Source of the DNA: Natronobiforma cellulositropha
GTDB taxonomy: Archaea > Halobacteriota > Halobacteria > Halobacteriales > Natrialbaceae
Assembly (NCBI RefSeq): GCF_025629245.1
Contig: NZ_JANZXN010000005.1
Location: 177,897 to 241,896, forward strand
DNA: 64,000 nucleotides
Direction of reading: 5' to 3'
The translations under genes and the position numbers were made by a program. Below, one piece after another: positions 43,692 to 52,766 of this stretch (positions within the stretch are counted from its first letter, which is position 1; each line of letters opens with the position of its first letter). The notes below the pieces were generated by a model. The model was not told the origin of the DNA. It worked only from the letters and a program-made list of their open reading frames with translations, and made no database searches.

Positions 43692-45878
43692 TTAGATGTA
43701 GTCGATACTCGGGGGCAACTCGAGTTTGCGCCCTTTGCGCTCGCGGATCTCCATGATGGTCTCGCGCTGGAGCGAGTCGGACATGACCTCGAAGCCTGCG
43801 TTCTCGGTGTTCCAGGCGGCGCGGCCTTCGGTCGCGCTGCGGATGTCACTCGAGAAGCCGATCATCTCTTCGACGGGCGCGATGCCCTCGACGACCATGA
43901 GGTCACCCTCCTGGTACATGTCGTCGACGCGGCCACGGCGGCCCTGAATCTCACCGCTGGCTGCGCCCATGTGCTCGTTGGGGACGTCGAGTCGGACGTC
44001 CTGCATCGGCTCGAGCAGTTTGACCTGGGCGTCGATCAGCGACTTGTGGACGGCCTCACGGGTCGCAGGGATGACCTGTGCGGGGCCGCGGTGGATCGTG
44101 TCCTCGTGGAGTTTCGCGTCGTGGAGGCGGATGAGCGTACCCTGGACCGGCTCCTGGGCGAGCGGCCCGTTGTCGAGCGCCTCCTCGAGTCCCTCGATGA
44201 ACAGCTCCATCGTCTCGTTGAGGTACTGGATACCCTTCGTCTGGTCGAGGAGGATGTTCGTGCCGTGGATGTGTTCGACGGTCTGGGAGTCGTCTTTGCT
44301 CATGCCGGCTTCCTGGAGAGCCTCGCGGCGCTCCTGTTCGGGCATGTCCATCGAGACCTCGCCGAGCTGGATCGCTTCGACCAGCTCGTCGCTGAGCGGT
44401 TCGGCAGAGATGTAGAAGCGGTTGTGTCGGTTCGGCGAGATACCTTCGACGGTGTCGCTCTCGCGCTGGACGGCCTCGCGGTAGACGACGATGGGTTCAC
44501 CGGTGTTGACCGGAATGCCCTGGTTCGCCTCGATACGCTGGGTGATGACCTCGAGGTGGAGTTCACCCTGTCCGGAGATGAGGTGCTCGCCGGTGTCCTC
44601 GTTGATCGTGATCTGGATCGTCGGGTCCTCTTTCGAGACCTGGCGCAGCGTCTCGATGAGCTTCGGCAGGTCGTCCATCGTCTTCGCCTCGACCGCCTTC
44701 GTGATGACGGGTTCGGAGATGTGCTCGATGGACTCGAACGGCGTCATGTCGGTCTCAGAGACCGTCGAGCCGGCGATTGCGTCGCGGAGTCCGGTGACGG
44801 CAGCGATGTTCCCCGCGGGAACTTTCTCGACTTCCTCGCGCTCGCCACCCATGTAGATGCCGACGTTCTGGACGCGGTTCTTTCCGGCGACACCGGAGAC
44901 GTAGAGTTCCTGACCCTTCTCGAGGGTGCCCGAGAAGACACGGCCGGAGGCGATTTCGCCCGCGTGGGGGTCCATCGAGATGTCGGTGACCATCAGGACG
45001 ACTTCGCCGTCGGGGTCGACGAGTCGCATCTGGTCTGCGAGGTCAGACTCGCTGTCGCCGCGCCAGATGCGCGGGATACGGCGTGGCTGCGCGTCGACTG
45101 GGTTCGGGAAGTGCTCACAGACCATGTCGAGGACGACGTTCGAGAGCGGCGTCCGCTCGTGGAGTTCGTCGCGTTTGCCGTCCTGCTCTAAGTCGATGAT
45201 GTCGCCGAAGTCCATGCCGGTCGCCTGCATGGAGGGCATCGAGACACCCCACTTGTAGAGAGCCGATCCGAAGGCGACGGTGCCGCCTTCGACGCTGACC
45301 GACCAGTCGTCGACGTCGTCCATGTCCTCGGTCATCCCGCGGATGAGTTCGTTGACGTTGTGGATGACGCTCAGGAGGCGCTCTTGCATCTCCTGTGGGC
45401 CTTCCTGAAGCTCGGAGATGAGACGGTCGACCTTGTTGATGAACAGTGCGGGCTTGACACCCTCGCGGAGTGCCTGGCGCAGCACCGTCTCCGTCTGGGG
45501 CATCGCACCCTCGACGGCGTCGACGACCACGAGCGCACCGTCGACGGCGCGCATCGCACGCGTGACGTCGCCACCGAAGTCAACGTGGCCCGGCGTGTCG
45601 ATGAGGTTGATGAGGTGGTTGGTGTCGTCGTACTCGTGGGTCATCGAGACGTTCGCCGCGTCGATGGTGATCCCGCGCTCCTGTTCGTCCTCTTCGGTGT
45701 CCATCGCGAGCTGCTGGCCTGCAGTCTCGTCGGAGATCATGCCCGCACCTGCGAGGAGGTTGTCCGAAAGGGTCGTTTTTCCGTGGTCGACGTGAGCGGC
45801 GATGGCGATGTTCCGGATGTGCTCCGGTTCGTCCATCAGCCGTTCACACTCTTGGACGATCTTCTTGCGTCGGCCCAT
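43692..45878 (-). CDS. fusA: Elongation factor 2
   Basis: A 728-aa archaeal EF-2. GTPase motifs: [11 protein letters not shown] (G1), [12 protein letters not shown] (G3), FINKVDR (G4). Domain IV carries [12 protein letters not shown], in which His596 is the expected diphthamide residue, followed by IPATR. The C-terminus ends in the conserved [14 protein letters not shown]. It drives ribosomal translocation. Usual haloarchaeal order is kept: it follows rps12-rps7 and a plus-strand peptidase-like gene. Confidence 0.97.
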   Translation of the reverse strand: MGRRKKIVQECERLMDEPEHIRNIAIAAHVDHGKTTLSDNLLAGAGMISDETAGQQLAMDTEEDEQERGITIDAANVSMTHEYDDTNHLINLIDTPGHVDFGGDVTRAMRAVDGALVVVDAVEGAMPQTETVLRQALREGVKPALFINKVDRLISELQEGPQEMQERLLSVIHNVNELIRGMTEDMDDVDDWSVSVEGGTVAFGSALYKWGVSMPSMQATGMDFGDIIDLEQDGKRDELHERTPLSNVVLDMVCEHFPNPVDAQPRRIPRIWRGDSESDLADQMRLVDPDGEVVLMVTDISMDPHAGEIASGRVFSGTLEKGQELYVSGVAGKNRVQNVGIYMGGEREEVEKVPAGNIAAVTGLRDAIAGSTVSETDMTPFESIEHISEPVITKAVEAKTMDDLPKLIETLRQVSKEDPTIQITINEDTGEHLISGQGELHLEVITQRIEANQGIPVNTGEPIVVYREAVQRESDTVEGISPNRHNRFYISAEPLSDELVEAIQLGEVSMDMPEQERREALQEAGMSKDDSQTVEHIHGTNILLDQTKGIQYLNETMELFIEGLEEALDNGPLAQEPVQGTLIRLHDAKLHEDTIHRGPAQVIPATREAVHKSLIDAQVKLLEPMQDVRLDVPNEHMGAASGEIQGRRGRVDDMYQEGDLMVVEGIAPVEEMIGFSSDIRSATEGRAAWNTENAGFEVMSDSLQRETIMEIRERKGRKLELPPSIDYI

Positions 45879-45899
45879 ATACGCCTCTTTACCGGTAGC

Positions 45900-46229
45900 G
45901 GGGTCAAAAGGGTAGTGATTTGCAATTCCTGCGTAGAGAGGAGAGTCGGGCGCCAGCGGAGGATTCTGCGCCAGATTGGTTGGAAGTATCGTCCGTTCGC
46001 CAGGGAATCATTTCCGTCAGCCAGCACCGAAACGAAAACGGAACGTGGGCTGTCAGCGGCCCGAGAACACTCGAGCGGAAAGCCCGATGGCAGTAACGGC
46101 TTTGGAGACCGGCTACGGAGGAAGACGGCATGAGCAACGACCAACGAGCACCGACGGAACGCAGACGGCCCTACGGGAGACGCGTCACCCGGTTTTTCTT
46201 CGAAATTGCCGCCGTGCAACTCGTGGGCT
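45900..46229. other. Intergenic region upstream of EF-2
   Basis: About 330 bp between the EF-2 start and the TnpB-type remnant. It presumably holds the EF-2 promoter (no strong TATA is obvious near 45905). Open frames across it are biased in no consistent codon phase. No gene called. Confidence 0.4.
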
Positions 46230-46850
46230 ATATTGACATCCTCCCCGCGCTGAAGCGCGAGGATTCCCCCGTGGGGCGTCGGGCGGTCCGACGCGACCCC
46301 GAAGGCAACTTCCTCCCCGACGGGAGTACCGGGTTCGTGAGCACCACGTCGGGGCGGTGGGCGCGTGACGACGCCAGTCCGTTGCGGACTCCCCCGCTTG
46401 TGGCTCCGCATACGCCCGGTCGCCCGACCGCAACAGGGGTGACCGTCCGAACGCATACGTTCGGCCCCGTCCTTTCGACGGAACCGACACGGGTCGTGCC
46501 ATCGACCGAACTCCACCGAACCGCTTCGGCAGAGTGGGCAACCGCGAACGGGGCGGGGTTTGGGGTGCCGTCGCCCCCTCGTTTGCGCGGGCGTTGCCGT
46601 CCGTCTCCAGTGACGGGTAGGGGTACTGCGAGGACGACGAACGAGTCTGAACCACGTACTCCCCGGCGGGTTTGCCACCGGCGGGCGTGGAATCGTCCGT
46701 ATCGGCGGGAAGCGGCCCCGAATCTTCCGATTGATACTTTACGCGATTGGCTTGGTATACGACACGACGCCAGCCGTAGTGTAGCTTTCGGTTGTGTAGC
46801 GGGCCGTACGGCGCGTATCCCCGCCCTGAAGGGCGAGGCTTTGCGCCTGT
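46230..46850 (-). mobile_element. Degenerate TnpB-type element remnant with two right-end-like hairpins
   Basis: Two direct copies of a 25-bp hairpin flank about 560 bp: CTCCCCGCGCTGAAGCGCG at 46241-46259 (then AGGATT) and ATCCCCGCCCTGAAGGGCG at 46817-46835 (then AGGCTT). On the minus strand the first reads GCGCGGGGAGGATGTCA, which I associate with right ends of haloarchaeal IS1341-type elements. No frame inside carries RuvC or zinc-ribbon motifs, so any tnpB is gone. Codon statistics inside fit no real gene. Confidence 0.4.
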
Positions 46851-46856
46851 TTTCAC

Positions 46857-46936
46857 GTAACAACTGCAACGGTTTACACACTGATCGCCGACCCGTCCGG
46901 CGATCAGGTGTGCACTGACTTGCAGTGGCTACTATA
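46857..46936 (-). repeat. MITE-like element, copy A
   Basis: 80 bp, the inverted counterpart of 49251-49334 with only a few differences. The ends are GTAACAACTGCAAC and TTGCAGTGGCTACTATA; the centre folds as CTGATCGCCG/CGGCGATCAG. Its left outermost bases are lost (CACGTAAC, not TATAGTAAC). It abuts the TnpB-type remnant. Confidence 0.75.
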
Positions 46937-47141
46937 CCTGAATCGCTACGGCGATCCTCCTCGAGTCGAGCGGGCGCCGCGAGGTCGGCGTCGTCGCCCT
47001 GTTCCGGGTAGTCGCACTCCGCGGCTGACGCACACTCGCCGCCACCGCTCGAGAGTCGGTCTCTCGGCCGGCTCCCGAGACGGTGAGCGCACTCGAGTGG
47101 GCGTAAGAGCCATACCATCACATCCCCTGACACAGCTATCG

Positions 47142-47903
47142 ATGGCCGTAGAGATGCACATTCTGGGCGCGGGTCCCACTGCACCCTTTCTCGGTGCCCG
47201 CGACCTCTTCGAGACCGAACACGACCTCGAGTTGCCGGTCCACGTCAGGCTGCGGACCGACCCCGACGAACGCACCTGGGCGGGCCACTACGACGACCGC
47301 CACGTCCTCAACATCTCGAAACAGGCCGCAGGCAGCGCGATGGCGCGCGAACTCGCCCTCCACGAACTCGCCCACATGGCCCGCTACGAGCAGGAACACC
47401 CCTCACACGTCCAGTCGACCGCCGAAGCGCTCTACCTCGGGCTGGCCGGCCGACGCGTCGAACGACGGAAACTCGCCCACTGTTATCAGATCGCGAATCA
47501 CATGAAGGACATCTACGCCGACGACATCACCCTCGCCGTCGGTCCCGGCGAGAAACTCCTCGCCTACCTCGAGTCGAGCCTCGCGAGCGCACTCGCCGAC
47601 CGGCCGGCCACCACCCCCGGCGGCGACGCTCGCCGGCTCTCGGCGGCCGCCGACCCGGAGATCACCGCCGTCAACGCCGCGTTCGCCCTCGCCCTCGCCG
47701 AGCGCCACGACCTCCTCGCGCCCGACCACCGCCTCTACGACCTCGCTCACGCGGCCGCGATGGACGCCCCACACGTCGACTTCGAGGGGTTCACCCGCCG
47801 GTTTCGCGACCTCTCGAGGGAACCGGACTCGAGCGCCTACCGACAGGCGCTCGTCGACGCGACGCGCTCGTACGTCGAGAGCGAGCGGGCGAGCGCAGAC
47901 TGA
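47142..47903 (+). CDS. Zincin-like protein of the rps7-EF-2 neighbourhood
   Basis: A 253-aa protein, start ATG 47142 (MAVEMHILGAGPTAPFLG). ELALHELAHMARYEQEH contains the zinc-binding HExxH motif (HELAH), followed by an acidic helix. No signal peptide, so a cytoplasmic metallopeptidase-like protein. It lies on the opposite strand between rps7 and EF-2, a position I recall as conserved in haloarchaea (DUF5781-type). Peptidase activity is unproven. Confidence 0.8.
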   Translation: MAVEMHILGAGPTAPFLGARDLFETEHDLELPVHVRLRTDPDERTWAGHYDDRHVLNISKQAAGSAMARELALHELAHMARYEQEHPSHVQSTAEALYLGLAGRRVERRKLAHCYQIANHMKDIYADDITLAVGPGEKLLAYLESSLASALADRPATTPGGDARRLSAAADPEITAVNAAFALALAERHDLLAPDHRLYDLAHAAAMDAPHVDFEGFTRRFRDLSREPDSSAYRQALVDATRSYVESERASAD

Positions 47904-47952
47904 GCGCGCCGTCGCTCGAGCGGGTGAGAGAAATCGAAAATCGTCGAGAGCG

Positions 47953-48588
47953 TTATCTGGCAGCAGCCGCGACGCGCTCTTTCTCCTCTTTCTGGCCGAT
48001 GGCGTACGTCTGGACATCGTAGTTGGCCGCGCCGATCAGCTGGCTGGCGATGGCCTCGGCGGCGGGCGTCGAGGTCTTGAACGACGCGCTGTAGACACCT
48101 TCGGCGATGAACTTCAGCGACTGGTCGACCCGGCGCTGTGGGGCGACGTCGACCGCTTTCGGGACCGAGATACCACCGTACTTGAGACGGACGGTCTCCT
48201 CTCGAGGCGCGGCGTTCTCGATGGCGTGGACGAGCACCTGCACGGGGTTCTCCTCGGTGCGCTCGTGGATGATGTCGAAGGAGTCACGGACGAGCTTGAG
48301 CGTCATCTGCTTTTTGCCCGTGTTCTCTTCGGTCTGCATCAGGCGGTTGGTGAAGCGCTCGACGACAGAGACGTCGGACTTCTTGAACTGCTTGCCTGCG
48401 TGGCGGCCCATCGTGTGAGCGACCGGCGAGACGGTGAGATAGCGTTTGGTCGAAGGGTCGCGGTACTCGATTTCGGAGACGTCCCACTTGCCGAAGAGCT
48501 TCGCGGAGAGGTCCGGTCCGTCGGTGGACTCGGTCTCTTCTTCAGCCTCCTCCTCGATGTCGACCTCTTCTGGTTCTTCTGCACTCAT
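47953..48588 (-). CDS. rps7: Ribosomal protein uS7
   Basis: A 211-aa protein. An acidic N-terminal extension (EEPEEVDIEEEAEEETES) typical of haloarchaea precedes the uS7 core: KLFGKWDVSEIEYRDPSTKRYL, RHAGKQFKKSDVSVVERFTNRLMQ, ENPVQVLVHAIENAAPREETVRLKYGG. It nucleates 30S head assembly. It starts 1 nt after the rps12 stop, so the two are co-transcribed. Confidence 0.97.
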   Translation of the reverse strand: MSAEEPEEVDIEEEAEEETESTDGPDLSAKLFGKWDVSEIEYRDPSTKRYLTVSPVAHTMGRHAGKQFKKSDVSVVERFTNRLMQTEENTGKKQMTLKLVRDSFDIIHERTEENPVQVLVHAIENAAPREETVRLKYGGISVPKAVDVAPQRRVDQSLKFIAEGVYSASFKTSTPAAEAIASQLIGAANYDVQTYAIGQKEEKERVAAAAR

Positions 48589-48589
48589 C

Positions 48590-49018
48590 TTATCGCACCG
48601 GTTTCTCTGCGTTTCCGCGGACGAGTTCGAGCAGCGCGACGCCGTTGACCTTCTCGACTTTGTAGTTGACGCCGGAGAGGTCACCCATCGCACGACCCTT
48701 CGCCCCACCGATCCCCGCGATGGTGACTTCGTCGTGTTCGTCGATGAACGAGATGGCACCGTCACCGGGACAGAACGCGGTGACCTGCTTGCCGTTCTTG
48801 ATCAGCTGGACACGAACACACTTTCGGATCGCCGAGTTGGGCTGTTTCGCCTCGATCCCGACTTTCTCCAGAACGATACCGCGAGCCTGTGGGGCACCCT
48901 CGAGCGGGTCGGACTTCTCGCGAAGACCCCGAGCGCGTCGCGCGTAGTCCGAGTCGGACCACCGGTGGTTCTGGCGGTCCTTCTTCAGCTTGCGCGCGGC
49001 GTACTTGCCGTTTGCCAT
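48590..49018 (-). CDS. rps12: Ribosomal protein uS12
   Basis: A 142-aa protein beginning [20 protein letters not shown]. The decoding-loop motif [19 protein letters not shown] is intact and [16 protein letters not shown] follows. I start at ATG 49018; upstream frame is non-coding. GCTTAAGTG about 30 nt upstream is a promoter, so rps12-rps7 can be transcribed independently of nusA, from which a 2-kb cassette now separates it. Confidence 0.97.
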   Translation of the reverse strand: MANGKYAARKLKKDRQNHRWSDSDYARRARGLREKSDPLEGAPQARGIVLEKVGIEAKQPNSAIRKCVRVQLIKNGKQVTAFCPGDGAISFIDEHDEVTIAGIGGAKGRAMGDLSGVNYKVEKVNGVALLELVRGNAEKPVR

Positions 49019-49250
49019 AGTACCCGTCGCTATCCGACGGAGGCACTTAAGCGTCCCCTTTTGGACTCGCGAGTTACGCCTCGAGAACGCTCGAGGGATA
49101 CCGCTCGAGGAATCTGAGGGCGTTTCACTCGGTTCGAACGACAGGCAGAGCAGGTCCGAGGGACGCTCAAACGGAGCGAGCGAGCGCAATTTCGAACGCG
49201 TACGGGTCGGTTTCTGCGGCCGGGCCGTCCCCACCGTCGTCCGAGCGAGT

Positions 49251-49334
49251 TATAGTAGCCACTGCAAGTCAGTGCACACCTGATCGCCAGACAGGTCGGC
49301 GATCAGTGTGTAACTCGTTGCAGTTGTTACTATA
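49251..49334 (+). repeat. MITE-like element, copy B
   Basis: 84 bp with imperfect terminal inverted repeats: TATAGTAGCCACTGCAA at the left, and TTGCAGTTGTTACTATA at the right. The centre folds as TGATCGCC/GGCGATCA. No ORF. It marks the left edge of the cassette between rps12 and nusA and is inverted relative to copy A. Confidence 0.8.
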
Positions 49335-49367
49335 CCAGCAGTTTGCGAGTCGCGAACTCGTGGGTGG

Positions 49368-49375
49368 TTTATATT
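49368..49375 (+). promoter_or_regulatory. TATA box of the regulator gene at 49400
   Basis: TTTATATT, centred about 28 nt upstream of GTG 49400. This spacing implies a leaderless mRNA and decides the start. Confidence 0.65.
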
Positions 49376-49399
49376 ACATCCGAAAATAAACGTAATCAG

Positions 49400-49747
49400 G
49401 TGAGTGAGGAGCTGCCTGTAGACGAGGTGTTCACACTGCTCGCAGACGAATATGCCCGTGCAATTCTCACAGAAACCGTTGCCGAACGACGATCAGCACC
49501 AATGTTAGCCGAACGTATCGATGCCGCTCGCTCGACCGTGTACGATCGTGTTCACCGACTGTCGAACGCCGGTCTGCTCGAAGAGCAATCGCAGGTCGAC
49601 GCCGATGGAAACCACTACGCGACCTACCGGACCCAGGTGGAGTGGCTCCACCTGAAGATTACCGCCAGTGGACTCGAACTCGGACACGAACGGGCGAGTC
49701 GAGACAGGGCAGCCGATCAACTATCCGACCTCTGGGGTGAGTTGTGA
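49400..49747 (+). CDS. Winged-helix (ArsR-like) transcriptional regulator
   Basis: A 115-aa protein starting at GTG 49400. LPVDEVFTLLADEYARAILTETVAERRSAPMLAERIDAARSTVYDRVHRLSNAGLLEEQ is a winged helix: helix-turn-helix at about residues 34-60, and a wing with YATYRTQVEWLHLKIT. It overlaps the next gene by 1 nt (TGATG). Composition is less GC-rich than the flanking ribosomal genes. It may regulate the membrane protein and the divergent, Cys-rich secreted protein. Confidence 0.82.
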   Translation: MSEELPVDEVFTLLADEYARAILTETVAERRSAPMLAERIDAARSTVYDRVHRLSNAGLLEEQSQVDADGNHYATYRTQVEWLHLKITASGLELGHERASRDRAADQLSDLWGEL

Positions 49748-50061
49748 TGGTGGTATCGAGCGTGAGTTCGCTAACCACCGGTGTCACGGTCCTGAACGTC
49801 CTCGGTGTCGTCGCACTCGTCCTCGCGACGGTCATCGTCGTCAAAGCAATTCGAGCGTATCAGCAAAACAGCGACCGGGCGATGCTCTTGCTTGCAAGCG
49901 GGCTATTCTTGCTCGTGCTCGCGCCGACGCTCGTCCAGGGTGTGGGATCGCTCCTCGTCGAGACAGCGATGGAAGGGGCCATCGGCATCTCGATTCTCCA
50001 ACAGACGCTCAGAATCGCCGGTCTCGGAGCGATTCTCCTCTCGATGTACGTTCACCGGTGA
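49747..50061 (+). CDS. Three-TM membrane protein coupled to the regulator
   Basis: A 104-aa protein with three hydrophobic segments (VLNVLGVVALVLATVIVV; AMLLLASGLFLLVLAPTLV; LRIAGLGAILLSMYV). Its ATG shares a base with the regulator stop. Such regulator plus small 3-TM pairs recur in haloarchaea. An immunity or sensing role for the neighbouring halocin-like protein is possible but only inferred. Confidence 0.75.
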   Translation: MVVSSVSSLTTGVTVLNVLGVVALVLATVIVVKAIRAYQQNSDRAMLLLASGLFLLVLAPTLVQGVGSLLVETAMEGAIGISILQQTLRIAGLGAILLSMYVHR

Positions 50062-50172
50062 ACGGACGGCTAGCGTCCACCAACCGACGGAATATCCCCG
50101 AAAACGACTGACGTTCAGCCTGCAACCGGTTTCCGAAGCGCCGAGAGAACGGTGATCGCTCGAGCGCAGTGG

Positions 50173-50955
50173 TCAACAGCCGCCAGGACAAATCCGACAG
50201 CCCCAGCCGTGTTCTTCACAACAGTTTCCACTGCACGTGGTGTGAACGAGTTCACGTCGCTCTCCGGATCCGGACTCGCATTCGTAGACCTCGTACGTTT
50301 CTTCTTCGTAGTACGACCAGCCGCAGACGAAAATGGGTTCTTCATCCCCCATACCGTCACAGTCGAGTCCCCAGTTACACTCTACATCGGTACACTCGGT
50401 CTCAGTACCGGCGAATTCCCAAGATGGACAGCCGGAGCCATTGTGGTGAGCGTATACCTGTGCTTCCGTGTCTGGTTGGTCCGGTACGGATAGTAGTGTC
50501 TTCTCACCATCGTCGTACGAGATTCTCGCGTATTGGCGACCAGCCTCAGGGAGAACGAAGAGACTCGCGACACCGCCATCAAACGGCTCGTCGATTCGAA
50601 GCACTGCCGTTTCCGTTCGTGTCTGTTCGTCGGCCGTGCTCATCACGGTGATTGCGTCCGTCTCGGCGAGGCTGTCAGAGTTCTGTACTGCGTGTAGATC
50701 AGCACTGTCGTGAGTGTCAACGTAACCCTCGTCCACGAGTAGGCTGAAAAGCTCGTCAGCGTACGATTCGAAGGCATCGACGACGGCGTCGATAGTGTCG
50801 TACTCCGACTCGAGGGCTGCTTTCCACGTGTCTTCTTCGTCATCGGGCGGTGAGACGTCGCGGTCAGGTCTCGCCTGTGCAGCACCGATCGCCGCGAGCG
50901 TAACGTTTCCCGCAGTCGCAGCACTGATGCCTCGCATCAATGTTCGTCGTTTCAT
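50173..50955 (-). CDS. Tat-exported protein with Cys-rich C-terminal domain, halocin-C8-like architecture
   Basis: A 260-aa protein, start ATG 50955. The signal KRRTLMRGISAATAGNVTLAAIGAAQA is Tat-like. Residues about 30-165 contain no Cys and are acidic (DAVVDAFESYADELFSLL). The last 92 or so residues contain 12 cysteines, including CTDVECNW, CDG, VCGW, TCSGNCCEEHGWGC and RICPGGC, ending in Cys. A Tat precursor with a Cys-free N-part and Cys-rich C-terminal peptide is the layout of halocin C8. No clear sequence identity to HalC8 is visible by eye. AT-rich upstream DNA holds the promoter. Confidence 0.65.
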   Translation of the reverse strand: MKRRTLMRGISAATAGNVTLAAIGAAQARPDRDVSPPDDEEDTWKAALESEYDTIDAVVDAFESYADELFSLLVDEGYVDTHDSADLHAVQNSDSLAETDAITVMSTADEQTRTETAVLRIDEPFDGGVASLFVLPEAGRQYARISYDDGEKTLLSVPDQPDTEAQVYAHHNGSGCPSWEFAGTETECTDVECNWGLDCDGMGDEEPIFVCGWSYYEEETYEVYECESGSGERRELVHTTCSGNCCEEHGWGCRICPGGC

Positions 50956-51125
50956 CTTCGACCATATGCACATCTGTCGCAATAATTTTAATAATTTTAT
51001 ACGGCCAAATAGTATATACTAATAAAATAGGCAGGCGGGGTGTGAAACGGAGCCGGTACGACAGCGGAGAACGTCTGCAAGCTACTGGGGAGGAATCTTC
51101 GCCGAGAATGCGCAAACGGTGCGTC

Positions 51126-51545
51126 TCACACTAGTTGTACGTCGTCGATGTCGAAGTGTCGCGCCGCGAGCGTCCGTGCGGCCTCGATGGTCTCCCCACC
51201 GGAGCCGATGGCGACGCCGCGGTCTTCGGTCGCGACCTCGACGTAGGCGACGGTGTCGTCGTTCTCGCTGATCGTGACGTTGTAGACGGCCGCAGGCGTG
51301 AGCGCGTTCGCGACGAACGCCTCGGGGTCGTCTGCGGCTTCGATCAGGCGAACAGACGTACCGATGCGCGACTCGAAGCGCTCGACGTGCTGACCGCGCG
51401 GACCGATCGCCTCACGCATCCCACCGCGGGCGACGACGACCAGCAGGCGACCGTTCTCGCGGACGCAGTCGACCCCGCTCGCACCCGTCACCTCCTCGAA
51501 CAGCGCGAGGGTGCGGCGAGCGTCGTCGTCGAGTGTGACGGGCAT
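51126..51545 (-). CDS. nusA: NusA-like KH-domain transcription factor
   Basis: A 139-aa protein with two KH domains: GGMREAIGPRGQHVERFESRIG and TEDRGVAIGSGGETIEAARTLAARHF. Archaeal NusA lacks the bacterial N-terminal and S1 domains. It follows rpoA2 in the classical archaeal order. It probably binds nascent RNA or RNA polymerase. Confidence 0.92.
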   Translation of the reverse strand: MPVTLDDDARRTLALFEEVTGASGVDCVRENGRLLVVVARGGMREAIGPRGQHVERFESRIGTSVRLIEAADDPEAFVANALTPAAVYNVTISENDDTVAYVEVATEDRGVAIGSGGETIEAARTLAARHFDIDDVQLV

Positions 51546-51581
51546 GTGAAAATGTTCTACAGGAGTGTCTCCGTCGCGTCG

Positions 51582-52766
51582 TTAGCGCCCCGTCGATCCC
51601 ATCCGGAGGTCGACGTCGCCGGTGCCGAGTTTGATCGGCTTGCCGACGATGACGTTCTCGGTGACGCCGCTCAGCGGATCGACCTCGCCGTGGATCGCCG
51701 CGTTGAGCAGGTGGTTCACCGTGACCTCGAACGCCGCACGCGCGAGGACGGACTTCTTCGACCCGGAGATGCCGTGACGGCCGATCGACTCGATCTCACC
51801 ACGGTTGGTCATGATGTCTGCGACCAACATCAGGTGACGGACGTTCACGTCGTCGAGACCCTGCTCGGCGAGCGTGTTGTTCGTCTCCTCGATGATCGTC
51901 TCGCGGGCGGCCTCGACGCCGAGGTTGCGGTAGATCTCGTGGATGTTGTTACACGTCGTCCGCGAGGCATCGACCCCCTCGATCGAGAGCACGTCGCCGA
52001 AAGCAGAGCCCTCGGTGTAGAGGACGAACTCCTCCTCGCCGTCGTCGCGCTCCTCACGGCGGATGACCACGCGCGAGACCTCTTCGATCCCTTTGAACGT
52101 GATGTCGCGAAGCTCCTCGACGAGCTGGAGGAGGTCGCGGTAGGAGGGCTCTTCGGGACCGAACTCGACCGTCGTCCCCTGCTGGACCGTACTCACGCCG
52201 AGGTGGTCTTCGATCGTCTCGGCGACCGTCTCGGGCGAAATCATCCGCTCGTCGAGCGTCTCCTGGTTGAGCGAGATGACAACGCGCATGTCAGCGACGT
52301 TCGTCGAGACGTCACCCAGCGCGAGGATCTTCGTCGCCTCGATCTTCCAGACGACCTCGTGGGCCTTCTCGCGCTCGGTGGCGTACTCCTCTTGGAGGTG
52401 GACCTCCATCGTCGGCGTATCCGGCGTCTTCCGGGCGTCGACCAGTTCGATCAGCCGCGGCAGCCCCTGCGTGACGTCGATCTCTGCGACACCCGCGTAG
52501 TGGAACGTGTTCATCGTCAGCTGCGTCCCCGGCTCACCGATCGACTGCGCAGAGACCGTCCCGACCGGCTCGAGCGGGTCGACGCGTGTATCGACGTATC
52601 GGCTCTCGACCACGCCAGCGACCTCTTCGGCCTGGACTGCAGTGACGTCCTCGCGCTCCTCGAGCGTCCGGAGGACGCGGTTTTTGAGCCGCCGTGGCAG
52701 TTGCGTCCCCTCGACGACGGCGACGACATCGTCGGGCAGGTCGAACGTGGCGGTCACCTCAGTCAT
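51582..52766 (-). CDS. rpoA2: DNA-directed RNA polymerase subunit A''
   Basis: A 394-aa protein, the C-terminal part of the split largest subunit. The trigger-loop region [35 protein letters not shown] and the C-terminal [22 protein letters not shown] are intact. Its start overlaps the 3' end of rpoA1 by 8 nt. Confidence 0.97.
   Translation of the reverse strand: MTEVTATFDLPDDVVAVVEGTQLPRRLKNRVLRTLEEREDVTAVQAEEVAGVVESRYVDTRVDPLEPVGTVSAQSIGEPGTQLTMNTFHYAGVAEIDVTQGLPRLIELVDARKTPDTPTMEVHLQEEYATEREKAHEVVWKIEATKILALGDVSTNVADMRVVISLNQETLDERMISPETVAETIEDHLGVSTVQQGTTVEFGPEEPSYRDLLQLVEELRDITFKGIEEVSRVVIRREERDDGEEEFVLYTEGSAFGDVLSIEGVDASRTTCNNIHEIYRNLGVEAARETIIEETNNTLAEQGLDDVNVRHLMLVADIMTNRGEIESIGRHGISGSKKSVLARAAFEVTVNHLLNAAIHGEVDPLSGVTENVIVGKPIKLGTGDVDLRMGSTGR

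Noticed and set aside
43629..45191. 520-codon plus-strand frame across EF-2
   Set aside because: A shadow of EF-2, which has all its GTPase and domain IV motifs on the other strand.
46230..46850. Possible RNase P RNA or SRP 7S RNA
   Set aside because: I see none of the conserved core motifs of either RNA; the flanking hairpins fit an IS1341-type remnant better.
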